64,000 bases of DNA from Tetracentron sinense. Its lineage: Eukaryota > Streptophyta > Magnoliopsida > Trochodendrales > Trochodendraceae. The notes below the pieces were generated by a model that made no database searches, was not told the DNA's origin, and was given only the letters and a program-made list of their open reading frames with translations. Each line of letters opens with the position of its first letter. The first letter of the stretch is position 1. Positions 22,274 to 33,857 of this stretch are shown here, in pieces. Position numbers and translations under genes: made by a program. The DNA lies in the NCBI GenBank assembly GCA_015143295.1, contig CM026565.1, positions 25,180,052 through 25,244,051 on the forward strand, in the 5' to 3' direction.

Positions 22274-25200
22274 ATGGATCATAATATATTGGGTAATCCT
22301 TGTGAAGAAGATAATAGTGGATTACAAGTATCACGCAGGTTATCATTTGAGACAACAGATGATGACTGTAACTATGCTAGTGGATCTGGGTACAGCAAAA
22401 AATGTTCGACAAATGAAGATGGTACACCAAATCCAGAAATTGGAATGGAATTTGAGTCAGAGGATCAGGCATATGATTTCTACAATGAATATGGAAGAAA
22501 GGCTGGCTTTAGTATTCGAAAGGATTGGAAAAATAAAGATAAATCTGGTGTTGTGAGACGTAGAAAACTTTGTTGTTCGCGAGAAGGTCTTAAGAAAGAA
22601 GATAAACGAACAAACATTGAGAACCAGCGAGATCCTACTAGATGTGATTGTAAGGCTCACATTGTAATTGCTCTGCAGCCAAATGAACATTATAAGATAA
22701 TTCAGAGTCAACTAGAGCACAACCATCATTGTACACCAATGAAGTCTTACATGTTTAGGTCACGGAGGAGAGTAGCCAAGGCTCAAGCTGTTGAAGCGAA
22801 TATGGCAAGTAGTGTTGGTATAAACTCGAAGAAGACATATGATCTTATGACCGCAGAAGTGGGAGGGCCCGAAAATGTTGGATTTTTGCACATGGACATT
22901 AAAAATTATATTCGTTCTAGACGGATGAGGTCAATGGAAATGGGAGATGCAGGAGCAATATTACAGTATTTTCAACTGATGGTTGTAGAAGATCCAGGGT
23001 TTGTATATTCCTTACAACTTGATGCCGAAGATCAAATAACAAACTTTTTTTGGGCTGACTCTAGAATGGTGAATGACTACAATGCATTTGGTGATGTGCT
23101 TGTTTTTGATACAACTTACAGGACAAATAATAATGCACGACCATTTGCACCATTTGTAGGAGTTAATCATCATAAGCAGTCAATTTTATTTGGAGCGGCA
23201 TTAATGTATGATGAAACAACTGCATCTTTCGAGTGGGTGTTTAGGGCTTTTTTGGCTGCAATGTCTAATAAACAACCGAAAACCATCCTTACGGATCAAG
23301 ACAAGGCAATGGCCAATGCAATCTGTTCAGTTTTACCAGATACTCATCATCGCATCTGTGTGTGGCATATGTACCAGAATGCAAGAAAGCATCTTAGTCA
23401 TGCATTTAGTAGTTCAAAGTCTTTCGTTGTAGATTTCAACAAGTTAATATATGACTATGATGATGAAGAAGATTTTTTGAACGGGTGGGAGAACATGTTA
23501 AAAACATACAATCTAAGAGGGAATACATGGTTACAAAAGTTGTTTAGTGAAAAGGAGAAATGGGCTTTGGTGTATGGAAGGAGTACATTTTGCGCGGATA
23601 TGAAAAGCACTCAAAGAAGTGAAAGTGTGAATAGTGTGTTGAGACAGTATTTAAATAGCACTCATTACTTGTTGGAATTTTTTGAACATTTCGAGAGTGT
23701 AGTAATTGACAGAAGGAATGCGGAATTACGAGCCGACTTCAAGATGACACAAAGTGAAGTAGAAGTTTTTGCGAATATTCCATTGTTGATTCGTGCAAGA
23801 AATTTCTACACCCCTAAAATATTTAAATTGTTTCAAAAGGAATATCGTATGGGAATGACTTATCGTGTCAAATTGTCTGTCCAGTGTGATGCCACAAACA
23901 CATTTATAGTAAGATGCCCGGAGAAAAAAAGAGAATACACAGTTACATGTGACAAAAGTGGATTCACTATCCATTGTAGCTATAAAAATTTTGAATTCAC
24001 TGGAATTTTGTGTGGTCATGCATTGCAAGTATTGTTCAGAATGGAAGTGGAGGAGATCCCAGATCAATACATGTTGAAGAGATGGAGTAAACATGCAAAA
24101 GATGCAAGTTCAAGCATTGGCACTAGAAGTTCATTATTTGTGGGGGATGTAACGTTGTCAAAGCGTTATAAGGTCTTAAGTCGCTTTTCTATGAAATTGA
24201 ATACTAGGGCTGCTGAAAATGATCAATCCTTTAAAATTGCTATGGAAGGTTTATGTGCAACCACGTCAAATGTTGATAATTTTTTCAGTAAATTATCCAT
24301 AAATGAGACTCAAAACCTTGAATCAGAAGAGATGGTTAATGAAACACCCAAGGAAAATGATGACAATGAGATATCCAATCGGGTGAAGGGACTAGCAAAA
24401 AACGATCAAGGACATAAGGGAAGAGCGAGGATCCGGGGTTGTTTAGAGAAGAGGAAAAAAACAAGAGGGTCATCTAAGGTGCCTATCTACACCTTCCCAC
24501 CCACTGGTCCCATTATGCGTTCCATGCCGACATGTCCAAGTGATCAAGGAATGCAGGTACTTAAATTTGGTTTGCATTATAAATCAAAGTTTATTTATTG
24601 CCAAGTTTAAGTTTTTATTAATTTTAATTTTGATGTGCTAAATAGGGGTTCCAACAGAATGTTGGACCAAGTCAAATTATGAACCAACAAGAGCTAAGCT
24701 TGAATCAAGTGAACCCGTACATGCACCAACAAGCTCAGCCGAATCAAGTGAACCCTTACATGTACCAAGAAGCTCAGCTGAATCAAGTGAACCCGTACAT
24801 GCACCAACAAGCCCAGTTCAATCAAGTTCCACCATATACGTACCAACAGTTTCAAGGCCCTCCAATGTCTTCTTTAATGTATGGGCAGCCACAACTATAC
24901 CACAACCATACCATGTATCAGCATTTGCAACAATCCATCTATGGGTCATCTCAGGTAACCGTTACTTAATTATGTTGATCAATGTGTGTTGCAATATTTA
25001 GGATTAGAAATAACTTTTGCACCATCTATTAGCAGACAATTTATCCATACGTGTGTTGTTTAGTAATCTTTGCAAACCAGTTATTAATGTACTGTATGGA
25101 AGGACTAGCAAAATCTTCAGCTTCTATTGGTTTACAATCTGTAAAGTGTGTGCAGTACCGGCCATTGGGTTTTAACTTGCATTATAGAAAGTAGAAAATA

Positions 25201-26005
25201 AAAGAAGCCTTGGATAATGTCCTCAATAATCTGGAACCTCCAGGAGCTCAATCAAATCCGTGAGAGCAAAGATAAAACACATTGTTCTTATTGCGTTTGT
25301 GCATAAGGATATATTTAACTATTACATCAGATATTCATCTGTTTGGTGTAATAAATAGATTCTAGATGTATACTATTGATGAAGGACATGGAACATTTGA
25401 TATTCGTATTAGTATTATCCTTTGTGATTGTTATATTATGCTTGTACTCCCCTCAGAATCTGAGTGGAATTGAATTAGGGGGGCTGCTAGCTTCATTCAT
25501 GGTGTTCCTTCCATTTTAATTAAATGAAGGGCACAGATCTGTTAAAATTGGGATTTGCTGATATTTTTTACCCTCGTTGCATTTCTTATAACTAGATTTT
25601 CTTTAACTTGGCTAACACCTGCATGAAAGTTGAAAAGTAATCAGTAATTGTTGATGCCATAGGAATTGCATTTCTGCTGTTACACACATGTTCATGTCAT
25701 TGTAACAGAGCCACTTTTTCTTATAATCATTACCAAATATGTTCATGTCGTTGTAACAAAGCCATTTGGTCATCTCCTTATATGTTGTCTTTATATGTTG
25801 CAGGAATCGCCACTTGGTGTGGGGAATAGCTCACAGGGAGAGTGTCAAGACCTTACCACTAAAATGACAAATAGGTATCCACAACTCATATTTTTTTTAA
25901 TTAATATATGCAAACTCCTTTATTTGATGTTTCGAAGTAATCATAGTGAAAATTTACGGTGACAGCTATGTTGCATGTTTGTCGTTTTGCAGTTATGATA
26001 ATTGA
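22274..26005 (+). CDS. FAR1-related (MULE) transposase, four exons
   Basis: Transposase of the element, related to the domesticated regulators FHY3/FAR1 and to maize Jittery. Exons 22274-24556, 24646-24954, 25804-25874, 25993-26005 give 891 residues; the first two are firm, the last two inferred. FAR1 N-terminal DNA-binding domain at about 57-165 (FYNEYGRKAGFSIRKDW; CDCKAH; HNHHC). MULE transposase domain at about 270-470 with D279 (VLVFDTTYRTN), D341 (ILTDQDKA), CVWH at 362-365 and E450 (STQRSESVNS). SWIM finger at about 561-590, where the usual CxC reads CSY. Exon 2 encodes four tandem 13-residue Gln-rich units (type NQVNPYMHQQAQP). No internal stop was found. It lies inside TIRs, so it is a mobile gene rather than a host FRS gene. 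Confidence 0.9.
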
Positions 26006-26019
26006 ATTATTGCTCAAAG

Positions 26020-26127
26020 AAATGCCTAGTAGGCCAGCTGAATCCAGGGCTATGGCATGGGAGAAGGATTATGAGTTTGGGGCTGAGTCTGCTGAAGGGG
26101 AGGAAGATGAATGTGATGAGTACTAGG
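26020..26127 (+). other. Coding-like tract downstream of the transposase gene, unassigned
   Basis: A frame reading KEMPSRPAESRAMAWEKDYE and then FGAESAEGEEDECDEY before a stop (26125-26127) has protein-like composition. It lies 15 bp past the inferred transposase stop, in another frame. It would be joined if exon 3 ended in phase 1 (possible weak donors near 25816 or 25842), giving an acidic C-terminus; or it is a separate captured exon. Family not recognised. Confidence 0.35.
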
Positions 26128-26321
26128 TAGATGTGGTATGGGTTTTCAGGTGATTTATGCTTTTGCAGGGCATCTAAATGAATCTGACATTGCTACAGAT
26201 TAACCTTTTAAAGTATTAGTCCTAGTTTTGAAACTTACACATTTATGAACATGCCTGTTTTATGTGTCAGCTTTAGAGAAATTGTACTTATTTTCATATA
26301 TCAATCAGGAAAGCCATGGTT

Positions 26322-26380
26322 AGATTGCTTAACCCTAGGGGTGAGTGAATCCTAACCACGGTTGATGGGTGGTAAAAAGG
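26322..26380 (+). repeat. Fragment of the 142-bp repeat inside the MULE
   Basis: Reads GGTTAGATTGCTTAACCCTA then GGGGTGAGTGAATCCTAACC and a GGTGGTAAAAAGGG tail, matching the dispersed unit described at 16166-17460. Confidence 0.75.
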
Positions 26381-27722
26381 GGGTTTGGCAAGTTGACCCT
26401 GGGGTTCGTTTTCCATTTCCCTTTTAAGTTATGAACTTGTGCACAATAGCTTAAGAATAGCAGGTAAACTTTTCAGGTGATTTATGTGTAGTATAGCAGA
26501 CTTGCTTTCCCTGCAAGCTCCTATGAAAAGGAAAATGGAAACTCCAATAACATAAGACATGGAAGCATTATGAGTTTTTGCTGGTGACTACCATTTCAGA
26601 AATGATTATTAATAACATTCAATTTTATATATTTTGTTCAAATGAAAACTCACCCTAAATGGAAAACCAGAAGCCACACCACACTTTAATTACCATGTAT
26701 AATATGTTCTGTTTCTTATGGGTCACGGTATAATACGATCTTACAAGCACAGAAAGCAAAAGGAGGAACCCACAAAACAAGCTGTTGCTTTGTTTTCTTC
26801 TAATACATCAAGCAAAAGCAAACTCTCTTCCAACATCCCCAACCACATGCAGAATATGTGATCCTAAGAACAGCAAATGAGAAAAGATCATTCATCCATC
26901 ATTCCAATTCTTCACATTGTTTGTGGGAGCAATAACTTTGGAAGTGGCTCACATCATTAAGTTGTCCAAGACTTCGACTTGTATCAGACACCCTCTAGGT
27001 AGGATGGTATAGGTATATTATGAATGCAGCATTGAGAGAATAAGACTGGCAGTGTAAACTAAAGGTGTTTTACTCAACCTTGTATATTGAAACACAAAAC
27101 ATCTTCCCATGGACTATTCAAGGCAGGTGGAACCGTGGAAGTGGAGGAACACCAATGTTCCATATGCTCAAGTGCTCGACTAGAATTCACTAGAGATCTT
27201 TGTATAATTCTTTAGAGGAAGCAAAACCAAGTTCCAGAATTTGAGTTATGGTAAACGGGATTAAAAGATACTGAATAATTAGAGCTTACATGCACTCTCT
27301 CGTCTGTTTTGACATCCCCTTTGAGTTAGGAACCTTGAGGGAGTGTGACACTTTATATGGGAATGCACTGACATTAGCCCAGCCGAGGTGGGACTAAACA
27401 TTGCTGTTTATTTTTTATTTTTTTGTAAACAGCTTAATACACCAAGCAGTGTGTTAAGATGATCTAGTAGGAAAAGTCCTTTGATGTTCACAAGTTTTCA
27501 AGGTAAAATATAAAAGTAGTTGACACCATTGTGAGAACTTGGGAATCTGCTACTAAGGCTAGTACCAAGTTTTCAAGGTAACATAACAATACATGTAGCC
27601 TAGTACCTGTGAACCCTGTATTTACAATTGTCATAAGATAGTGAAATTTACAATTGTCATAAGATAGTGAAATTTACATAACAAAAGTGGGTTCAGATGT
27701 TCCAAATTATATGTTGCATGTC
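26381..27722. other. Spacer between the convergent MULE genes
   Basis: No gene seen. Contains a 27-bp direct repeat in tandem at about 27623-27676 (ACAATTGTCATAAGATAGTG) close to the 3' end of the GRF gene. Presumably holds both 3' UTRs and polyadenylation signals. Confidence 0.5.
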
Positions 27723-28140
27723 TTACTTTAGAAGCATAATAATTACAATTGTCCAAATAACCATTAAAAATCCCATGATTATACATAGTAGACTACATCC
27801 ACAGGCCGCACAAAAGAAAAGCCGACGATCTCTTTTGCGTGCATTGAGTAATTGATGTACTGTAAGATCTATTTCACCTTCAGTGGAATGGGGTTCTTCA
27901 TAGTCTTCCACCCAAATGAATGAATTGTGATGATCCTAATGAAATTTAAATATTATTAGTTCATGATTTTTGATATAATAATGAGATATTATACATATTA
28001 ATCAACACATAATATACCTATACCTGACCAAGTGGGCACCGGAAAAACCAACGGCCGTAGTTTTTTTTCGTTTTAGCCATGAATAATTTCATGTATCCCC
28101 TATTACAAAAACAAATGGGAGCTTGCGTATTTCCTGTCAT
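27723..28140 (-). CDS. Small GRF-type zinc-finger protein with C-terminal membrane anchor, MULE-borne
   Basis: Two exons, 28140-28024 and 27935-27723, joined in phase 0 (donor CAG/GTATAG, acceptor CATTAG), give 109 residues. Residues 10-50 form a GRF-like finger: C10-x-C12, GRWFFRCP with C35, then SFIWVEDY; the usual last Cys before the aromatic stretch is missing and His-His lies nearby. A basic stretch (NARKRDRR) precedes a Cys-rich hydrophobic segment at about 84-108 that should span a membrane. Similar small plant proteins are annotated as At4g04775-like. It is transcribed toward the transposase gene inside the same TIRs. A 3' splice site directly before the ATG (TTTTTTTTCAG) suggests a 5' UTR intron or another upstream exon. 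Function in transposition is unknown. Confidence 0.8.
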
Positions 28141-29336
28141 GCCTGAAAAAAAATTTAAAAACATCAATTCTTTCTTTCAAGTAGCTGTAAATAAAAAAAG
28201 TATGCAAAACGATAACAACGTCTATCAAAATCACACACAAAGCTGACTTGGTCATATTTTGACTTTAGAACCATAAAACATGATCAAAGATGACTTTACA
28301 CACCCTGAAGAATTCTACTATACACCTTATTCCCCCAAATAAGGGAACCGAATAATAAAAACCCTCCAAATCTGGTCAAGTTAAGTTTTAAACTTCAATT
28401 AATGTTTGCAGGTTTTAGGAGGTCTTCTACTACACATTTTTTCCCTTTGGTACATCACAAACTTCCCTTTTTTGGTCTCTATTCAATTTCTCTATATTTA
28501 GTTGGATTGTTCTATTTTTGGTGGGACTTTCTATTCCATTTAATGTATGTAGCCTAACACAATAATAAGTTATTGTCTTGGTTAGAACGGGATTTATGCT
28601 AACTGTTATACCCATCTGCTTTGGGGAAGAAGGGGGAGATTTGGGGGGTATTTTTCTCATCTCCACATTATCCGCTTAAGCCATCCACCTAAAACCTTCC
28701 ACTAAACCATTGACAACTAGCACAACATTAAGGATCATGACAATCTCAGAACACTCATTTCCTTGATTAGACCAATACTTATTAGCTTTGGCCTCTTACC
28801 GTAATAGGTTATTACTTCTTTTTGACTGTAATAGTGCTAAGGATCTGATTAGGCTAGCTAATAATATATAACGAGGGTCACCTGAGAAATTGGAAATATA
28901 CTTCCCACCAAAATATGATGTTGCCATCTCTAAGAGATTTATACTTCCCACCAAAATATGATTTTTAAAAGGGGATGTTTATGCCAATGATTTTAATTAA
29001 AAGTTATAGATATTAGTCCTACATACACTTCGAGTGATTATTTTAGATGTTAGTCCTACATACGCACAGTGAGGAAAACATTGACAACAGTATATGTTTC
29101 TATAAAATTATGAATGTCTTAGTAATCACAAAATGTAAGTTACATCATATGGCTTCAAAAATAAAATCATGTTATGGAGATTGAAACCCTTGTAACATGA
29201 ACAAATGAGTAATGGTTTCAGATTATATATAAAAAAAAAAACCCTACTCCTGCGGCCCTGCCATATTAAGACTTAGTGAAGCTCAAAACAACAGTAGAAA
29301 ACGTTTATGCTCGATCAAAACACGATTAGTGTTACT
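28141..29336. other. Upstream region of the GRF gene inside the MULE
   Basis: AT-rich; no domain recognised. A GATTTATACTTCCCACCAAAATATGAT-type direct repeat lies at about 28897-28960, and a TTAGTCCTACATAC-type one at about 29013-29065. Likely promoter and 5' UTR intron of the GRF gene. Confidence 0.4.
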
Positions 29337-30858
29337 TAATTATGGAGGTAATATTCTCTATGTTTTCGGTGGCATTGGCAAGACTAGTGTTGAATTTTCC
29401 TCAAGGTACTATCACTCAAAACAAAATAAACAGATAAAGTGGACCCAAATTCAGTTTGGGCTATATCATGCATAACAATGAAATTTAGTCTTTACTAGTC
29501 ACACAAGGACAAACCTGAATATATAATTAGCTTATATAGGACAGACACAATGCAAGTAGCAGAGCACTAACTGCATATATAGACACAATGCAAGATAGCA
29601 GATGAGCTTCCACCGTGTTCAATTTTCTCACGCATCAAAAGGTTGTTACTCCGGTCCGATCGAAGAAGAGACCAGAAGGCCCCCCATCAGGCAATAAAGC
29701 CAATTTCACAGGATTTTCTGCACCTTCTTCAACAGTTAAATACCTAGTATTGAAATTAATGTCTGTCTTGACAAAACCAGGACAGACACAATTTATGCAG
29801 AAAGTTGGGAACTTTTTTGCAAGAATCCTTGTGTAGGCACTCATAACCACTTTAGAAACCGGATATTGTCCATATATGTAGTTAGTGCTCTGCTATCTCT
29901 ATGCAACAAATTAACCTTATCATATTGAAATAACAATCTCAGATCCTCTAAGAGGATAAAGTTTGCTCGATGAAAAAATGGGAAAAAAAAAAAATGGACA
30001 GCCAATGCGATTTACAACATTGCATTATTTTCTCAACGATTTACAACATTCCAAAGAACACCAACAATTTTGCACAAGAAACCTTCCTTCAAACCCCAAG
30101 TCAAAACCCCCAGATAAAAAAACCCTAAATCAAACCCTCAAATAGAAAAGAATGAAGGAAATAAGGTAAATCATGGCAAAAAAACCTTGAAAAAAAATTT
30201 ACAGGGTAGCAAAAGTGAAGTATGATACCCGGTTCAGTCAGCCTCTGGTTTTTGGGGTTGGAAAAAAATGCAATCGCCGGAAAGTTCCCTTGGTTTCCGT
30301 CTACCCTCGAACTGAACTGACCCCGAGAAGAAACATGACCGGAAACCCTTGAATAGCTTATCTCGTGAGGACTGAACCGGAACCGCACCCGAATGACAAG
30401 TAGAAGGAAGCCTGAAGGAGAAGGAAGCTTATTTGGGGGTTTTGGTCTGTATTGTGACCAAAAAAACCAAAAATCCTCAAATGCCGAAACCTTGGTTGCC
30501 AAAAACCTTGGTTACCGGAGAGGTGAAGACGTTTCGGGTAACAATCCAAAGCCAAAAAGAACTGACCCTTCTTACCGGAAACCCTCGAACTGAAGAAGAA
30601 GGTCGCCTGAGCTCGGGCAAGTCCAAAGCCAAGACCAAAATCCCATCAGTTCATTCATTCTGAGCATGGCAACCAGAGTACGCTATTCCCAAAAACAAAA
30701 GGAATAAAAAATTATTTTTTTGAAACGTTAACAAACGTTAACGATCCCAGGCTTCCGTCTTCTGTTTTCGGTTTGGCGCCCAAAACGTGGCCACGCGTCA
30801 CACGCTCTATGGAACCCCGAGATAAGCTTTCTGGCTTCGCCAGAGACAATCCAAAGCC
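29337..30858 (-). repeat. Right terminal inverted repeat of the MULE
   Basis: 1522 bp, the reverse complement of 20400-21923 with scattered single-base differences (for example one that changes Gly to Arg in the captured dehydrogenase piece). It ends at CCAAAGCC (30851-30858), directly before the target duplication. Confidence 0.92.
29635..29868 (-). pseudogene. Captured short-chain dehydrogenase piece (right TIR)
   Basis: Inverted duplicate of 21392-21625 carried by the other MULE arm; still open, with Gly replaced by Arg in NTGYLTVEE. Transcripts crossing either arm would contain sense or antisense sequence to a host SDR gene family. Confidence 0.88.
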
Positions 30859-30867
30859 TTGGAGCTC

Positions 30868-31216
30868 TGCTTCCGTACAGAGAAGCAGCCTTTTTGTCTA
30901 TGACGGTCCCATGTAATTATAAATTTGCCCCTACCTTTACACTACGTAATAGGAGAGCTCCACTTTTCAACCGTGAAAGGGTAATTTAAATCGGACTGAT
31001 TTTCAAGCACTTTGCGATGTAAACAGTCCTAGAATGGAGCACATGCCTTAAAATAAATCACTTTTTTATTTTTTTGGCAACCGTGAACAGCTCATAATTT
31101 TATGAGGTACTCATAGATAGAGTTTATAATAAAATTTCATGAGTTGTTCAAATATATATATATATATATATATGGTTTAAGTAGGGGTGTCAACAATCCC
31201 AATTTGGCCACAAAAA
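30868..31216. other. Flank right of the MULE
   Basis: No gene. Has a (TA)n tract near 31150-31172 and the hAT-like end TAGGGGTGTCAAC at about 31187, which is cut by the LTR that follows. Confidence 0.4.
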
Positions 31217-33789
31217 TGTAGAGACCCGAAATTTAGTTCCTCAACATTCAAGCCATTATATGAATTTCTTGGAATATGTGTTCGATTTTAAATGCATGTG
31301 TTCGTGTTCTTATGAGAATTAATGTGGGATGCCTAGATGTAGTAACCCTTTATATAATAATAGCGATTAACTTATTATTCTTATTATTAAATTAAAAGTT
31401 TCAGGTTTAAAGGGTCACCTCATTGCCTAAAATTAGGTTAAGATATCTAATTTCTAACTTCTAGAGTTTAGGGTTCAAACCTTGAGTTCTCAGTATTAAC
31501 CCAATTGTTTCAAGGTTCGCTTTCACCTTCATCCAACTTGATGAAAAATTTTAACCTCCATTGACTTGAAATTGAGACTTGTCTATTACGTAAGCAATTG
31601 TTCTCCTTCGAATAATTGTTTCAACGCAAGTTGAATCGTCTAATTCTGATAATCGAGTCAAATATCACTGACAAATTATTGGAGCAAGATTCATAAATAT
31701 AAAAAATCCGACCGATCAGCCAACTAGCGTCGATCGATCGGTAGTGGCTGGGATCAATCGGCCAAACTTGCCGATCGATCGGTGGACACTGAGAATTACG
31801 CGAAAACGCTGATTTTCGACTTTTTAAGTTCCCTGGAGTCCTCAAACCATATAAATACCTCTTTAACTCGTGATTTAGGTTTCCTACAGCCTCATAAACA
31901 TTTAAAAAAAAAAAAAAGTATTTTGAGAGATCTAAAGAGCGAAGACCTAGAAATCACAAGATTCACTCAAGCAAGAAGGAGACTTGAAGATTTAGATCGA
32001 AACTCATTCATAAGCGTAAGATCGTAGGAAAACAATCAAGAGAAGTAAATAACGATCCCCAGTCCTCAATATCTTGAATATTAATATAAAGAAATAATTA
32101 AAAGAGATAGATCTAAGTAAGAAAGTGAATATAAGTAAGATCTATAAATTGCTATTATGCCTGATTTATCGTTTGATGAATGATTAAAGTAAGATGTGAA
32201 TAACATGATTAAGATGTAAATGACCATATTTATATTTTGTTTATGGTTCAACAAGGGGATTGAGAATTTATAATGGATATATAAAGAAAAATGAATGAAT
32301 TTATAAAGTTGAATAAAATGTATAAAAGAATTGAATGATGGATGTGGACTCTTTGTAATATTAGGGTTACATGATAGTATGATTTTGGATATGCTTGATG
32401 AGATTTATGATTGATAAATTAGGTATGTATTAATGATTTTAATCTTAATTAAAATGTGTTATTGATATTTAAATTATATTGTGAATTATGTATATTGAAA
32501 ATAAATTGTGATTAAAGCTTGTTAAATTATTGGAAATATGAATGTTGTGTGTTTGTTTTTATGTTTTTATACGTGATATATTGTTGGATAAAAGAACCTT
32601 GATAAGAGTTTTGTTTGTGTAGGTCTGATTAACATAATGGAATGAGACGTTATGATGAGATTTCCTATAACTCTTGACTGATAGTCTTGGATATAATTTA
32701 ATTAATGGTATAATACCGTGCACTTACTTAAAATAATGAATATGTAAAAGCATGATAAAAAGTAAGATTACAAGTATTATACAAATAAACAAGTACATAC
32801 GAAAATGATGAATGCATGATTGAGTTTTGCACTGTCTGAATACCAATAAGCCTAAGATCAAGGCAAGACAAGCTGTATGCATCGAATAATGTGTAGACAA
32901 GCCGTATGCATCGGATAATGTGCAGATAAGCGTATGCATCAGATAATGTGCATACAAGCCTTATCCATCGGATAATGTGTAAACTATGTGGTGCCTCGGT
33001 AAGTAGGGTATATGTTAATCTCTACCCAATATATGAAGTATAATTATTTTAAGTTATTGCACAGTGTATGTTGTTTGTTTTACTCGTGAAAAAGAAAGAT
33101 AAGTTAAAAAAGTAAGACAAGAAAGACAAGTCAAGAAAAGTAAGACAAGAAAGATAAGTCAGTAATAAGACAAACAAGATAAATAAGAAAGACAAGTACA
33201 AATAAACATATGAAAGAATTGAAATGAAAAGATGTTTCACACTTTGATTTATGTATGTGAATTGTAATTGAACTGTCACATGTATGCATTTTAATATTAT
33301 GATATTATTTATTATGGATTGTTATATACGCTGAGTAATTTGTTATTCAACCGATAACTTTGTTGGCGGCTGGTTCAAGATTTGATAATTGTGTGCAGGA
33401 GCCTTGAGTTAAAGAATAGTACGTAAAGGAAGATCTTACAGGTGATCATTCCGAAGAGAAACGAGATTTCGATGGATGATCTTATTATTATTTTAGTTTA
33501 TTAGAAATTATTTAAATTCTAAAGAGATTGTAATTGACTTATTATGGATTTATCTTTTGATTTAATGGATGATTGAGAATCACGAGGATGATTCAGATTA
33601 TGTATGTCTAGTTTAATTACGGATTGTAATTAGAGTTTATTTGAAGTATTAAATGTTAGTTAGTTAATTGAAGAAAAATTTACAGGCTCATAATTTAGTA
33701 TGCCTTTATTGCTTCTAACAAGATGATATGATAAGTAAGTCACGTGCCAAAGATCTCACATTCTCGTAGGAGGATTTTGGGGCACGACA
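31217..33789 (+). mobile_element. Probable solo LTR, about 2.57 kb
   Basis: Starts TGTAGAGACCCGAAATTTAG and ends GGGGCACGACA (TG...CA). Flanking 5-mers AAAAA and AAAGA are a possible worn target duplication. An internal TATA-like ACCATATAAATACC at about 31848 fits an LTR promoter. No internal domain or second LTR is in the window, so I call it a solo LTR, probably Ty3-type; the family is not fixed. Age cannot be read from one LTR. Confidence 0.55.
32862..32985 (+). repeat. Four-copy ~32-bp tandem repeat within the LTR
   Basis: Unit of the type GACAAGCCGTATGCATCGGA followed by TAATGTGTA, repeated about four times with single-base changes. Confidence 0.75.
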
Positions 33790-33857
33790 AAAGACCTATT
33801 GTAAATTGTTGGGGTCATATGTAGTGTTTTGTAATTGTATTAGTTGTTCATATGTTA

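Larger units (their letters stand above)
20400..30858. mobile_element. Complete Mutator-like element (MULE), 10.46 kb, with 1.52-kb TIRs and two convergent genes
   Basis: The left end at 20400 begins GGCTTTGGATTGTCTCTGGC; the right end at 30858 is its inverted copy. Flanks TTGGAGCTT (20391-20399) and TTGGAGCTC (30859-30867) match at 8 of 9 positions, the size expected for MULEs. The TIRs (20400-21923 and 29337-30858) differ at only a handful of positions by eye, so insertion looks recent. Inside are a FAR1-type transposase gene on + (22274-26005) and a GRF-zinc-finger gene on - (27723-28140), pointing toward each other. Each TIR also carries a piece of a host short-chain dehydrogenase gene. 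The layout recalls maize MuDR (mudrA/mudrB, convergent), although the second gene is of a different family. It appears potentially autonomous. Confidence 0.93.

Noticed and set aside
22274-26005. Calling the FAR1-like gene a host light-signalling regulator (FHY3/FAR1)
   Set aside because: It lies inside matched TIRs with a target duplication, so it is the element's transposase.
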